DNA of 45,850 nucleotides from an uncultured Rhodospirillales bacterium (GTDB lineage Bacteria > Pseudomonadota > Alphaproteobacteria > Ferrovibrionales > Ferrovibrionaceae). The position numbers were made by a program, and so were the translations under genes. Under the pieces are notes generated by a model. It did no database searches, had not been told where the DNA came from, and was given only the letters and a program-made list of their open reading frames with translations. The DNA lies in assembly GCA_937905845.1 (NCBI GenBank), contig CALCYJ010000310.1:1-45850 (forward strand). Direction: 5' to 3'. The number at the start of each line of letters is the position of its first letter. The first letter of the stretch is position 1. Of the stretch, positions 22,848 to 30,718 are shown piece after piece.

Positions 22848-24887
22848 CTAATCCCCTATCGGCCGCGTCGCCCCTTCGAGCCAGGCGCCGCTTTCGGCAT
22901 CGAGCAGCGGCGCCAGCTCCTCGTAAAGCGCGGCGTGGTAATTATCGAGCCAGACCATTTCGGCCAGGCCGAGCAGCATGGGATCGACCAGCCGGCGGTC
23001 GATCGGCACCCGGGTCAGGGTCTCGAAGGCGAGCAGGGTCCGCTCGGCGCCGAGCGGCGGCGGCGCCTCGACCACCGCCACCAGATTCTCGATGCGGATG
23101 CCATAATGCCCGGCCTTGTAATAGCCGGGCTCGTCGGAAAGGATCATGCCGCGCTTGAGCGGCACCGCGCTGCCGGCCTTGGCGACGCGCTGGGGGCCTT
23201 CATGCACCGAGAGATAGCTGCCGACGCCGTGGCCGGTGCCGTGGTCGTAATCGAGCCCCGCCTGCCACAGCGGCTGGCGCGCCAGGATGTCGAGCTGGCC
23301 GCCGCTGGTCCCTTCGGGGAATTGGCACAGCGCCAGCGCGATATGCCCCTTGAGCACGCGGCTGAAGCGGTCGCACATCTCGGCCGTGGGCGTGCCGATG
23401 GCGATGGTGCGGGTGACGTCGGTGGTGCCGTCAAGATATTGCGCCCCCGAATCGAGCAGGTAGAGCTGGCCCGGCGCGAGCGGCCGGGAGCTTGCCGGCG
23501 TGACCCGGTAATGCACGATGGCGCCGTTGGGTCCAGCACCCGAGATCGTGTCGAAGGAAAGGTCCTGGAACAGCGCATTCTCGCGGCGGAAGGATTCGAG
23601 CCTGGCGGCGGCGCCAAGCTCGTCCACCACCTCGCCCCGCGTCAGCGCCTGATCGAGCCAGGCCAGGAAACGCACCAGGGCGACGCCGTCGCGCCGGTGC
23701 GCTTCGCGGCTGCCCGCAAGCTCGATGGCATTCTTGCAGGCTTTCGGCAGCAGGCAGGGGTCCTCGGCGCGGTGCAGGCGCGCGCCTTGCGCGGTGAGGC
23801 GGGCGAGCACGGCGGCCGGCGCGCTCGCCGGATCGACCTGGACCGCCGCCCCGGCCTCGCCCAGGGCATCGAGCGCCGGGGCGAAGGAGGCAAGCTCGTG
23901 CACCCTCACCTCGGGATCGAGATGGGCCCGCGTCGCCGGCGTCAGCTTGCGCTGGTCGATGAACCAATCGACCCCGGCGTCGGCATGAAGAATGCCGAAG
24001 CTCAAGGGGAGCGGCGTGCGCGGCACGTCGCCGCCGCGCACATTGAGCAGCCAGGCCAGGCTCTCGGGCAAGGTCAGGATGGTGCAATCCCGCCCGCGTT
24101 CGGCGAGTGCTGCGGCAAGGCGCCGGCGCTTGTCGGCGGAAGCCTCGCCGGCATAATCGAGCGGATGCGGCTTCACCGGCGAGAGCGGCGGCGGCGGCTG
24201 GTCGGTCCATACGGCGTCGAGCGGGTTGCTCTCCACCGCGACAAGCTCGGCCTGGGCCGCGGCGCAGGCCTCGTCCAGGCGCGCCAGCCCGTCGCCGGTA
24301 TGCAGCCAGGGGTCGTAGCCGAAGCGCTGGCCCGATGACAGATGGCGCGCGAGCCAGGTCGAGGGCGGCGTCTCGACGATATGGTGGATGGCATAGAGCG
24401 CGCCGTCCACTTGCTCGCCGGCCTGGAGCGTATAGCGGCCGTCGGTGAAGAAAGCGGCGCTTTCCGCCAGCACCAGCGCCACCCCGGCCGAGCCGGTGAA
24501 GCCGGTGAGCCAGGCCAGCCTCTGGCCGTGCCGGGGCACGTATTCGCCGTGATATTCGTCGTTGAGCGGGACGATGAACCCGTCGAGCCCGCGGCGCTCG
24601 AGTTCCGCCCGGAGTGCCGCCAGCCGCTCGCGGCCGGCACCGGCGCCCCGGCGCTCCACCGCCTCGGCATAGCGCTGCGCCTGCGCCCGGGTCAGCGCCT
24701 CGATCTGCCGGCTCAAGGCCGGTTCGACCTCGCCCAGAAGCGCCACGCCGCTATAGCCCGCGGGCGTCGGCGGCGCCGCGGCGATGCCGGCGAGAAGCGC
24801 CGCGGCACCCGCCGGCAGGCCGGCCGGAGCGAGGGCCGCAAGCTGATCGGCCAGCGGCTGGGGCGAGGCGGGCGGCGCAGGCGGCAT
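22848..24887 (-). CDS. pepP: Xaa-Pro aminopeptidase (M24B, aminopeptidase P)
   Basis: Dinuclear-metal peptidase that removes the first residue when proline is second. I chose the ATG at 24887 (679 residues) because GAGGAG lies upstream; a longer frame to 24941 has no support. Two creatinase N-terminal domains are seen (LAALRAELERRGLDGFIVP; later the LPESLAWLLNVRG region), then the pita-bread catalytic domain. Metal ligands are in LDSGAQYLDGTTDVTRT (two Asp), DHGTGHGVG (His), ILSDEPGYY (Glu) and GIRIENL (Glu). The large form resembles cytosolic XPNPEP1-type enzymes common in alphaproteobacteria. Last gene of a - strand group after prmA. Confidence 0.93.
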   Translation of the reverse strand: MPPAPPASPQPLADQLAALAPAGLPAGAAALLAGIAAAPPTPAGYSGVALLGEVEPALSRQIEALTRAQAQRYAEAVERRGAGAGRERLAALRAELERRGLDGFIVPLNDEYHGEYVPRHGQRLAWLTGFTGSAGVALVLAESAAFFTDGRYTLQAGEQVDGALYAIHHIVETPPSTWLARHLSSGQRFGYDPWLHTGDGLARLDEACAAAQAELVAVESNPLDAVWTDQPPPPLSPVKPHPLDYAGEASADKRRRLAAALAERGRDCTILTLPESLAWLLNVRGGDVPRTPLPLSFGILHADAGVDWFIDQRKLTPATRAHLDPEVRVHELASFAPALDALGEAGAAVQVDPASAPAAVLARLTAQGARLHRAEDPCLLPKACKNAIELAGSREAHRRDGVALVRFLAWLDQALTRGEVVDELGAAARLESFRRENALFQDLSFDTISGAGPNGAIVHYRVTPASSRPLAPGQLYLLDSGAQYLDGTTDVTRTIAIGTPTAEMCDRFSRVLKGHIALALCQFPEGTSGGQLDILARQPLWQAGLDYDHGTGHGVGSYLSVHEGPQRVAKAGSAVPLKRGMILSDEPGYYKAGHYGIRIENLVAVVEAPPPLGAERTLLAFETLTRVPIDRRLVDPMLLGLAEMVWLDNYHAALYEELAPLLDAESGAWLEGATRPIGD

Positions 24888-24936
24888 GGGAAACTCCTCG
24901 AACGGCCGATTTGGGGAACGGCAACGGCGCTTTCGC

Positions 24937-24958
24937 CGCACGGACAGGCATCCGTGCG
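24937..24958. terminator. Hairpin between prmA and pepP
   Basis: Perfect 8-bp stem CGCACGGA (24937-24944) and TCCGTGCG (24951-24958) with a six-base loop, in the 108-base gap. No T run follows on the - strand, so it could be an RNA-processing or attenuation structure. Confidence 0.35.
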
Positions 24959-24995
24959 ATTGCCCGACGAGAGTAGCGCTTTTCCGCCATGGGCT

Positions 24996-25895
24996 CTAGC
25001 GCCGGGGCGGGCCGGCATGCCGGTCGAGCAGCAGCGTATGCCAGCGGCCGAGGACCAGGCGCCGCTTGAGCGTCAGGCCCTGCGCGCGGTAGGCCGCGAG
25101 AACGCCGGTCTCCTGGGCGTCGAGCAGGCCTGAGAGGACCACGATGCCGCCCGGCGCGAGATGGCGGGCCAAGGCCGGCGCCATCCGGCAGAGCGGCCGG
25201 GCCAGGATATTCGCCAAGATCAGGTCGAAAGGCGCAGCCGATGCGATGGCGCGATGACGGAAGCCCGCGGCGGTCACCGCCCGCAGATGCGGCGCACTGT
25301 GGCGGACGAAATTCTCTCGCGCGATTCCGGTGGCGACGGCATCGATGTCGGCGGCGAGCACCCGCCGGTGCCAGATCTTGGCCGCCGCCAGGGCCAGCAC
25401 GCCCGAACCGGTGCCAAGATCGAGCACATTGCGACGGGAGCCGCGCTTGGCCAGGCCGGCGATGGCGAGCAGGCAGCCCCTGGTCGTCTCGTGCTGGCCG
25501 GAGCCGAAGGCGAGCCCGGCCTCGATGGTCAGGTCGATCGCGCCGGGGGAGGGGTGGCGCGGCAGATGCGCGCCGTGGATGTGGAAGCGCCCGGCGGAAA
25601 CCGCCGGCTGGCCTTTCTGCGATTCGACCACCCAGTCGCGGTGGCTGAGCGGCGCCAGGTGATGCGCCGGCAGGATGCCGCCGAAGCAGCGGCGCAGCGC
25701 CGCCGCCGCCGGCCGGCCGTCGCAGAGGACTTCGAGGTCCCAGAGCGCACCGGTTGCGACACTCTCGGCCGGATCGCCGCTCTCGATCATCGTCACCGCC
25801 AGCGCCAGCTCTTCCAGCGCCGCCGCTGCCGCTTCCGCCTGGGCGAGATGCAGCGCGGGGACGTGGAGTTGCCACAGATCGGCTGTCTCGGACAT
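24996..25895 (-). CDS. prmA: PrmA, ribosomal protein L11 methyltransferase
   Basis: SAM-dependent enzyme that methylates lysines and the N-terminus of ribosomal protein L11. The 299 residues include the family signature GLAFGSGQHETT (127-138), the SAM motif LDLGTGSGVLA (158-168), DIDAVATGIARENF and the NPPF-like catalytic motif ANILARPL. A poorly conserved N-terminal substrate-recognition domain precedes them. It lies 40 bases downstream of uvrD. In alphaproteobacteria prmA often sits beside this aminopeptidase and helicase. Confidence 0.94.
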   Translation of the reverse strand: MSETADLWQLHVPALHLAQAEAAAAALEELALAVTMIESGDPAESVATGALWDLEVLCDGRPAAAALRRCFGGILPAHHLAPLSHRDWVVESQKGQPAVSAGRFHIHGAHLPRHPSPGAIDLTIEAGLAFGSGQHETTRGCLLAIAGLAKRGSRRNVLDLGTGSGVLALAAAKIWHRRVLAADIDAVATGIARENFVRHSAPHLRAVTAAGFRHRAIASAAPFDLILANILARPLCRMAPALARHLAPGGIVVLSGLLDAQETGVLAAYRAQGLTLKRRLVLGRWHTLLLDRHAGPPRR

Positions 25896-25935
25896 GGCGG
25901 TATGGGCCTCGAAAAGGGATAAGAGGATCCGATCC

Positions 25936-28197
25936 TCAGGCGGGCTTGACGAAACGGTCCACGACTTTCTTGCGCCCGGCCTTCTCGAACTCGATCTCGA
26001 GCCGGTCGCCTTCCGCCGCCATCACCCGTCCATAGCCGAACTTCTCGTGGAAGATGCGGCTGCCCAGGGGGAAGGGGCTCGCTTCCGACTCGGTTGTGAG
26101 CGCGGGCGCGGGCGCCGCGCCGCGGCTTCTCAGGCCGACGCCGCTCTGCGCCCAGCGGGCATAATCGAAACGATCGGCAGCAAGGGAGGGATCGCGCGCC
26201 GCCGCGCCGCCGATCGCATAATGGCCGAGGGCAAGGCCGGGCTCGCCCTGGCGTTCGACATGCGCCTCGGGCAGTTCGTCGACGAAGCGGCTTTGCAGCG
26301 AGGATTGCCACTGGTTGTAGACGCGGCGGTTGGCGGCGAACGAGATCAGGCAGCGCTGCCGCGCCCGGGTGATGCCGACATAGGCCAGCCGGCGCTCTTC
26401 CTCCAGGCCGGCTGCTCCCGCTTCTTCCAGCGCCCTTGGATGAGGGAACAGCCCCTCCTCCCAGCCGGGCAGGAAGACGGTGTCGAATTCGAGTCCCTTG
26501 GCGGCATGAAGCGTCATGAGGGAGACGAGGTCCTCGTCGGGGCGCGCCGCAATCTCCATCACCAGGGAGACATGTTCGAGGAAGCTTTCGATGGTGGCGA
26601 AATCCTCCACCGCCGCGACCAGTTCCTTCAGGCTTTCCAGGCGCCCCGGCGCCTCGATGGATTTGTCCTGGCGCCACATGTCGGCATAGCCGCTCTCCTC
26701 CAGCACCGTTTGCAGCAGCGCGCCCGGCGGGCTTGCCGCCATGAGGTCGCGCCAGCGCGCGATATCGCCAAGAAAGCGGGCCAGCGTGCCGCGGGCCTTG
26801 GGCTTGAGCCCGCCGCCCGCCGCCGGCGCCGCCGCGGCCGCCGAGAGCGGGATGCCGTCACGCTGCGCCTGCTGACGCAGCGCGAGCAGGCTGGCCGGCC
26901 CGAGGCCGCGCTTGGGCTGGTTGACGATGCGCTCGAAGGCGAGATCGTCGTCGCCCTGCGCCACCAGGCGGAGATAGGCGATGGCATCGCGGATCTCCGC
27001 CCGCTCGTAGAAGCGCGGACCGCCGATGACGCGATAGGGCAGGCCGAGCACGATGAAACGCTCCTCGAACTCCCGGGTCTGGAAGCCGGCGCGCACCAGG
27101 ATGGCGATCTCGGAAAGGGAACTGCCCTGGCGCTGGAAGGTTTCGATCGCCTCGCCGACCGCGCGGGCTTCCTCGGCGCCGTCCCAGAGGCCGGTGAGCC
27201 GCACCTTTTCGCCGCCTTCCGCCGCCGTCCACAAGGTCTTGCCGAGCCGGCCGGCATTGTGCGCGATGAGGCCGGAGGCCGCGCCCAGGATATGCGGCGT
27301 CGAGCGGTAATTCTGCTCCAGCCGGATCACCGCGGCGCCGGGGAAGTCGCGCTCGAAACGCAGGATGTTGCCGACCTCCGCCCCGCGCCAGCGATAGATC
27401 GACTGGTCGTCATCGCCGACGCAGCAGAGATTACGGCTTTTCTGCGCCAGGAGGCGCAGCCAGAGATATTGAGCCACGTTGGTGTCCTGGTATTCGTCCA
27501 CCAGGATATAGCGGAAGCGGTTCTGGAAGGCTTCCCGCACGTCGGCCGCGGCTGTGAGCAGGCCCAGGCAATGAAGCATGAGATCGCCGAAGTCGCAGGC
27601 ATTGAGCGCCAGCAGCCGCTCCTGATAGAGGGCATAGAGGCGGGCGGCCTTGCCCTCGGCGATGGCTTGGGCCTCCTCGGGCGGCAGCTTGTCGGGCGTG
27701 AGGCCGCGATCCTTCCAGCGTTCGATCGCAGCGCCGAGCGCGCGCGGTGGAAAGCGCTTCTCGTCGAGCTTCAGTCCCTGCATCCCCTGCTTCAGCAGGC
27801 GGAGCTGGTCGTCGGTATCGAGGATGGTGAAATTGGGCTTGAGGCCGACGCGCTCGGCATGGCGGCGCAGCATGCGGGCGGCCATGGCATGGAAAGTGCC
27901 CAGCCACAGGCTCGGGGCGGGACCGCCGAGCAGGGCGGCGACGCGCTCCTGCATCTCGCGCGCCGCCTTGTTGGTGAAAGTGACGGCGAGGATCTGCGAG
28001 GGATAGGCCAGGCGCTGCGTCAGGATATGGGCGAGCCGCGCCGTCAGCACGCGGGTCTTGCCGCTGCCCGCACCCGAGAGCACCAGCAGCGGACCCTCGG
28101 TGATCAGGACGGCTTCTCTTTGCGCCGCATTCAGCCCGGCGAGGGCGTCGGGGCGTTCAGGCGGCCGCGCGGCGGCGAATCCGGCCGGATCGCTCAT
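25936..28197 (-). CDS. uvrD: UvrD/PcrA-type ATP-dependent DNA helicase
   Basis: Superfamily 1A 3'-5' helicase for nucleotide excision and mismatch repair and for clearing stalled polymerases. In the 753-residue protein I see the Q motif LNAAQREAV (22-30), Walker A GAGSGKT (42-48), motif II VDEYQDTN, motif III GDDDQSIYRWRGAE, LEQNYRS, LMTLHAAKGLEF (motif V) and VGITRARQR (motif VI). The C-terminal GSRIFHEKFGYGRVM segment is the Tudor-like domain of UvrD/PcrA. A Gly/Ala insert (AAAAAPAAGGG) lies in subdomain 2B. Its start overlaps the thioesterase stop by four bases. Confidence 0.95.
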   Translation of the reverse strand: MSDPAGFAAARPPERPDALAGLNAAQREAVLITEGPLLVLSGAGSGKTRVLTARLAHILTQRLAYPSQILAVTFTNKAAREMQERVAALLGGPAPSLWLGTFHAMAARMLRRHAERVGLKPNFTILDTDDQLRLLKQGMQGLKLDEKRFPPRALGAAIERWKDRGLTPDKLPPEEAQAIAEGKAARLYALYQERLLALNACDFGDLMLHCLGLLTAAADVREAFQNRFRYILVDEYQDTNVAQYLWLRLLAQKSRNLCCVGDDDQSIYRWRGAEVGNILRFERDFPGAAVIRLEQNYRSTPHILGAASGLIAHNAGRLGKTLWTAAEGGEKVRLTGLWDGAEEARAVGEAIETFQRQGSSLSEIAILVRAGFQTREFEERFIVLGLPYRVIGGPRFYERAEIRDAIAYLRLVAQGDDDLAFERIVNQPKRGLGPASLLALRQQAQRDGIPLSAAAAAPAAGGGLKPKARGTLARFLGDIARWRDLMAASPPGALLQTVLEESGYADMWRQDKSIEAPGRLESLKELVAAVEDFATIESFLEHVSLVMEIAARPDEDLVSLMTLHAAKGLEFDTVFLPGWEEGLFPHPRALEEAGAAGLEEERRLAYVGITRARQRCLISFAANRRVYNQWQSSLQSRFVDELPEAHVERQGEPGLALGHYAIGGAAARDPSLAADRFDYARWAQSGVGLRSRGAAPAPALTTESEASPFPLGSRIFHEKFGYGRVMAAEGDRLEIEFEKAGRKKVVDRFVKPA

Positions 28198-28700
28198 CGC
28201 GGCGCCACGCCGTCCGGGCGAGGCCGGATGGCAATGACATGGCCGGCCTGCGCGGGCGGCTTCAGGGCGCGGTGCGACGTGGCAAGCGTAGCCAGCGCCT
28301 TGGCCGTCGCGGCGGCGAAGGGCTCGGCGCGGCGGGCCTGGAGGTTCACGTGCAGGGCGATCTGCTCCGAGGTCGCGGCCAGGTAGCCTTCCTCGCCATG
28401 GACCATCCCGAGAAAAAAGTGGAAGCGCTTCTCATCGCAATCCAGGAGCTGGAAGGTGAAATGCAACGGGTCGTGGACCTTGACCTCGTGCAGATAGGTC
28501 ACATGCGCCTCCAGCACGAAGATCGAGCGGCCGGTGCGCCGGACATAGGCCTGGCCAAGGTCGTGACGGTCGCAGAAATCATCGAGCGCCCGGTCGAAGG
28601 CCAGGCTGTAATAGGCGACGTTCATATGGCCGTTGTAATCGATCCACTCGGGCAGCACGCGGGCGGGGGCAAGATCGAGAGGGGGCGCTGGCATCATCAT
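28194..28700 (-). CDS. Hotdog-fold acyl-CoA thioesterase
   Basis: A 168-residue 4-hydroxybenzoyl-CoA thioesterase-like protein. The catalytic loop WIDYNGHMNVAYY with its Asp and the following long helix, then beta strands SIFVLEAHVTYLHEV, HFTFQLLDCDEKRFHFF and a central EGYLAAT strand, define a hotdog fold. It resembles the thioesterases associated with L-carnitine dehydrogenase, but no carnitine gene is nearby, so the substrate is open. Three ATG codons in a row (28700, 28697, 28694) could serve as starts. No Shine-Dalgarno is seen, and a TATACT box is only eight bases upstream. Confidence 0.85.
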   Translation of the reverse strand: MMMPAPPLDLAPARVLPEWIDYNGHMNVAYYSLAFDRALDDFCDRHDLGQAYVRRTGRSIFVLEAHVTYLHEVKVHDPLHFTFQLLDCDEKRFHFFLGMVHGEEGYLAATSEQIALHVNLQARRAEPFAAATAKALATLATSHRALKPPAQAGHVIAIRPRPDGVAPR

Positions 28701-28708
28701 GGCGGCAG

Positions 28709-28714
28709 TATAAT
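28709..28714 (-). promoter_or_regulatory. Candidate -10 box of the thioesterase-uvrD operon
   Basis: TATACT on the - strand ends eight bases before the ATG at 28700, with no ribosome site between. Transcription would begin almost at the start codon, giving a leaderless message. No clean -35 at 17 bases was found. Confidence 0.35.
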
Positions 28715-28854
28715 CGCTGGCGCCGCGCCCGGCGAGAACAAGGCTTGCGCACCGAGCCGCCTATTGCGGCCGTGGGGACCCGGGGATAGACTCCGCCCCG
28801 ATCACGCCATCATCGGCGCCCGCAGGCCGCGATAGGCGCCCGGAGGATCCCGCC

Positions 28855-30240
28855 ATGTCGACAGTTCCGGCGCGCAATGCTCGCGCCATCGCGCATCTTC
28901 AGCAACTCCTGGGCGATCGCCTGTCGCTGTCGCAAGCGGTGCGCGAGCAGCACGGGCGGGACGAATCCTGGCACCCGGCCCATGCTCCCGACGCCGTCGC
29001 CTTTCCGCAATCGACCGAGGAAGTGGCGGCGATCGTCAAATTGTGCGCCGAACATGCGATGCCGGTCATCGCCTTCGGCACCGGCACCTCGCTCGAAGGC
29101 CATGTCGCGGCTCTCTTCGGCGGCCTCTGCCTCGACATGACGCGGATGAACCAGGTGGTGCGCGTGAATGCGGCCGACCTCGATGTCACGGTGCAGCCCG
29201 GCATCACCCGCAAGGCGCTGAACGAGTACCTGCGCGATACCGGCCTGTTCTTTCCGATCGATCCCGGGGCCGATGCCTCGCTCGGCGGCATGACGGCGAC
29301 GCGCGCCTCGGGCACCAACGCGGTGCGCTATGGCACGATGCGCGAGAACGTCCTCTCGCTCACCGTCGTGCTGGCGGATGGCCGCATCATCAGGACTGCC
29401 CGGCGCGCGCGCAAATCGGCGGCGGGCTACGACCTCACCCGGCTGTTCGTGGGTTCGGAGGGGACGCTCGGCGTCATTACCGAGATCACGCTGCGCCTCT
29501 ATGGCATTCCCGAGGCGATCTCGTCGGCCGTCTGTTCCTTCACCAGCATCGGCGGCGCCGTCAATTCGGTGATCACCACCATCCAATCCGGCATTCCGGT
29601 GGCGCGCATCGAGTTGCTGGACGAGGTGCAGGTCGATGCCATAAACCGCTATTCCGGCCTCTCCTATCCGCTGCAACCGACCCTCTTCCTGGAATTTCAC
29701 GGCACCGCGGCCGGCGTGCGCGAGCAGGCGGAGATGGTGCAGGCGATCGCCGCCGAGCAGGGCGGCAGCGGCTTCCAATGGGCGACCAAGCCGGAGGAGC
29801 GCAGCAAGCTGTGGCAGGCGCGCCATGACGCCGCCTATGCCAACAAGGCGCTGCGCCCGAACGCCGGATTGTGGGCGACCGATGTCTGCGTGCCGATTTC
29901 CAGGCTCGCCGAATGTATTCTCGAAACCAAGAAGGACATTGCCGAAAGCGGCGTGCTGGCGCCGCTGGTCGGCCATGTCGGCGATGGCAATTTCCATCTG
30001 ACGCTGGTTTTCGATGCCGGCGATCCGGCCGAGATGGCGGCGGTCGAAGCGCTGAACGACCGGCTGGTGATGCGCGCGCTGGCCATGGAAGGCACCTGCA
30101 CCGGCGAGCACGGCGTCGGCACCGGCAAGATGAAGTTCCTTCAGGCCGAGCATGGCGATGCGGTCGCCGTCATGCGCCAGATCAAGAAGGCGCTCGATCC
30201 GCAGAACTTGATGAACCCGGGCAAGATGGTGGCGCTCTGA
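28855..30240 (+). CDS. FAD-linked D-lactate/glycolate-type dehydrogenase
   Basis: A 461-residue flavoprotein of the FAD_binding_4 plus FAD-oxidase C family (DLD/GlcD). PQSTEEVAAIVKLC (51-64) opens the FAD domain, FGTGTSLEGH (74-83) binds the pyrophosphate, and DPGADASLGGM and RASGTNAVRYG are the conserved flavin loop. The C-terminal domain has GHVGDGNFH and the ending GEHGVGTGK with DPQNLMNPGKM. Members oxidise D-2-hydroxy acids such as D-lactate, usually passing electrons to cytochrome or quinone. It lacks an obvious signal or membrane segment. D-lactate dehydrogenase (cytochrome) is the most likely call. Confidence 0.88.
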   Translation: MSTVPARNARAIAHLQQLLGDRLSLSQAVREQHGRDESWHPAHAPDAVAFPQSTEEVAAIVKLCAEHAMPVIAFGTGTSLEGHVAALFGGLCLDMTRMNQVVRVNAADLDVTVQPGITRKALNEYLRDTGLFFPIDPGADASLGGMTATRASGTNAVRYGTMRENVLSLTVVLADGRIIRTARRARKSAAGYDLTRLFVGSEGTLGVITEITLRLYGIPEAISSAVCSFTSIGGAVNSVITTIQSGIPVARIELLDEVQVDAINRYSGLSYPLQPTLFLEFHGTAAGVREQAEMVQAIAAEQGGSGFQWATKPEERSKLWQARHDAAYANKALRPNAGLWATDVCVPISRLAECILETKKDIAESGVLAPLVGHVGDGNFHLTLVFDAGDPAEMAAVEALNDRLVMRALAMEGTCTGEHGVGTGKMKFLQAEHGDAVAVMRQIKKALDPQNLMNPGKMVAL

Positions 30241-30263
30241 ACCTCGCCGCGTGCCGGGTGCGG

Positions 30264-30476
30264 TCAGCGGCTTTCGCCGGGCTCCTCGTCTTTGGGCGGC
30301 GGCGTGTCGATCCGCTTGCCATCCAGCGCGCGGCGATCCTGCGCTTGCGTCTTGGCCTGCGCCGCCCGCTCCGACCCCGTCCGCCCATAGCGAACGCGGT
30401 TCTGCGCCGCCACCTCCGCCTGTTCCGTGCGCCGGCGCGCCTTGCGGTAGCGATTGAGATTGACGATGTCGGTCAC
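30264..30476 (-). CDS. DUF4169 family small protein
   Basis: Seventy residues starting at a GTG (30476): VTDIVNLNRYRKARRR, then AAQNRVRYGRTGSERAA and the end ALDGKRID. This matches the short, basic, mainly helical DUF4169 family found in alphaproteobacteria, of unknown function. The upstream part of the longer frame (to 30518) is Gly/Arg-rich and lacks the family's start, so I excluded it. It converges with the dehydrogenase gene and is read away from the AsmA gene. Confidence 0.75.
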   Translation of the reverse strand: MTDIVNLNRYRKARRRTEQAEVAAQNRVRYGRTGSERAAQAKTQAQDRRALDGKRIDTPPPKDEEPGESR

Positions 30477-30507
30477 GCCGCGTCTCCCGCCGGCTCCAGG
30501 CCGCCCT

Positions 30508-30552
30508 GATCGAGCCATAATTTAGCATGATTTTTCCACGCTCGATCTTTTT
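30508..30552 (+). terminator. Terminator-like inverted repeat with T run
   Basis: GATCGAGC (30508-30515) pairs perfectly with GCTCGATC (30540-30547), followed by TTTTT on the + strand. The 24-base loop is AT-rich and large. It could end + strand readthrough from the dehydrogenase gene across the DUF4169 gene. Confidence 0.35.
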
Positions 30553-30620
30553 CGGCGGGTGGAGTCTCCAATTCCAGCGCGGCCCGGCCTTGAAACCACG
30601 CTTTGGCGCCCTTCGACCTA

Positions 30621-30649
30621 TTCCCGCTCGGCCAGAAGGGTTCTAGAAT
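30621..30649 (+). promoter_or_regulatory. Possible promoter of the AsmA-family gene
   Basis: TTCCCG (30621-30626), a 17-base spacer and TAGAAT (30644-30649) lie about 70 bases before the GTG at 30719. The -35 match is weak. Confidence 0.3.
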
Positions 30650-30718
30650 GACGGGGGCCCGAGCCGGCGACCGCGCCTGATACAGCCCTGGGGTTCGATA
30701 CAACCAGCGGAGTGGCGG

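Noticed and set aside
25675-28386. Open frame of 903 codons on the + strand
   Set aside because: It is antisense to uvrD and prmA, has no recognisable domain and a composition set by the GC-rich codons of the opposite strand.
30693-30708. GGTTCGATACAACC resembling a tRNA T arm
   Set aside because: No acceptor, D or anticodon stems can be formed around it.
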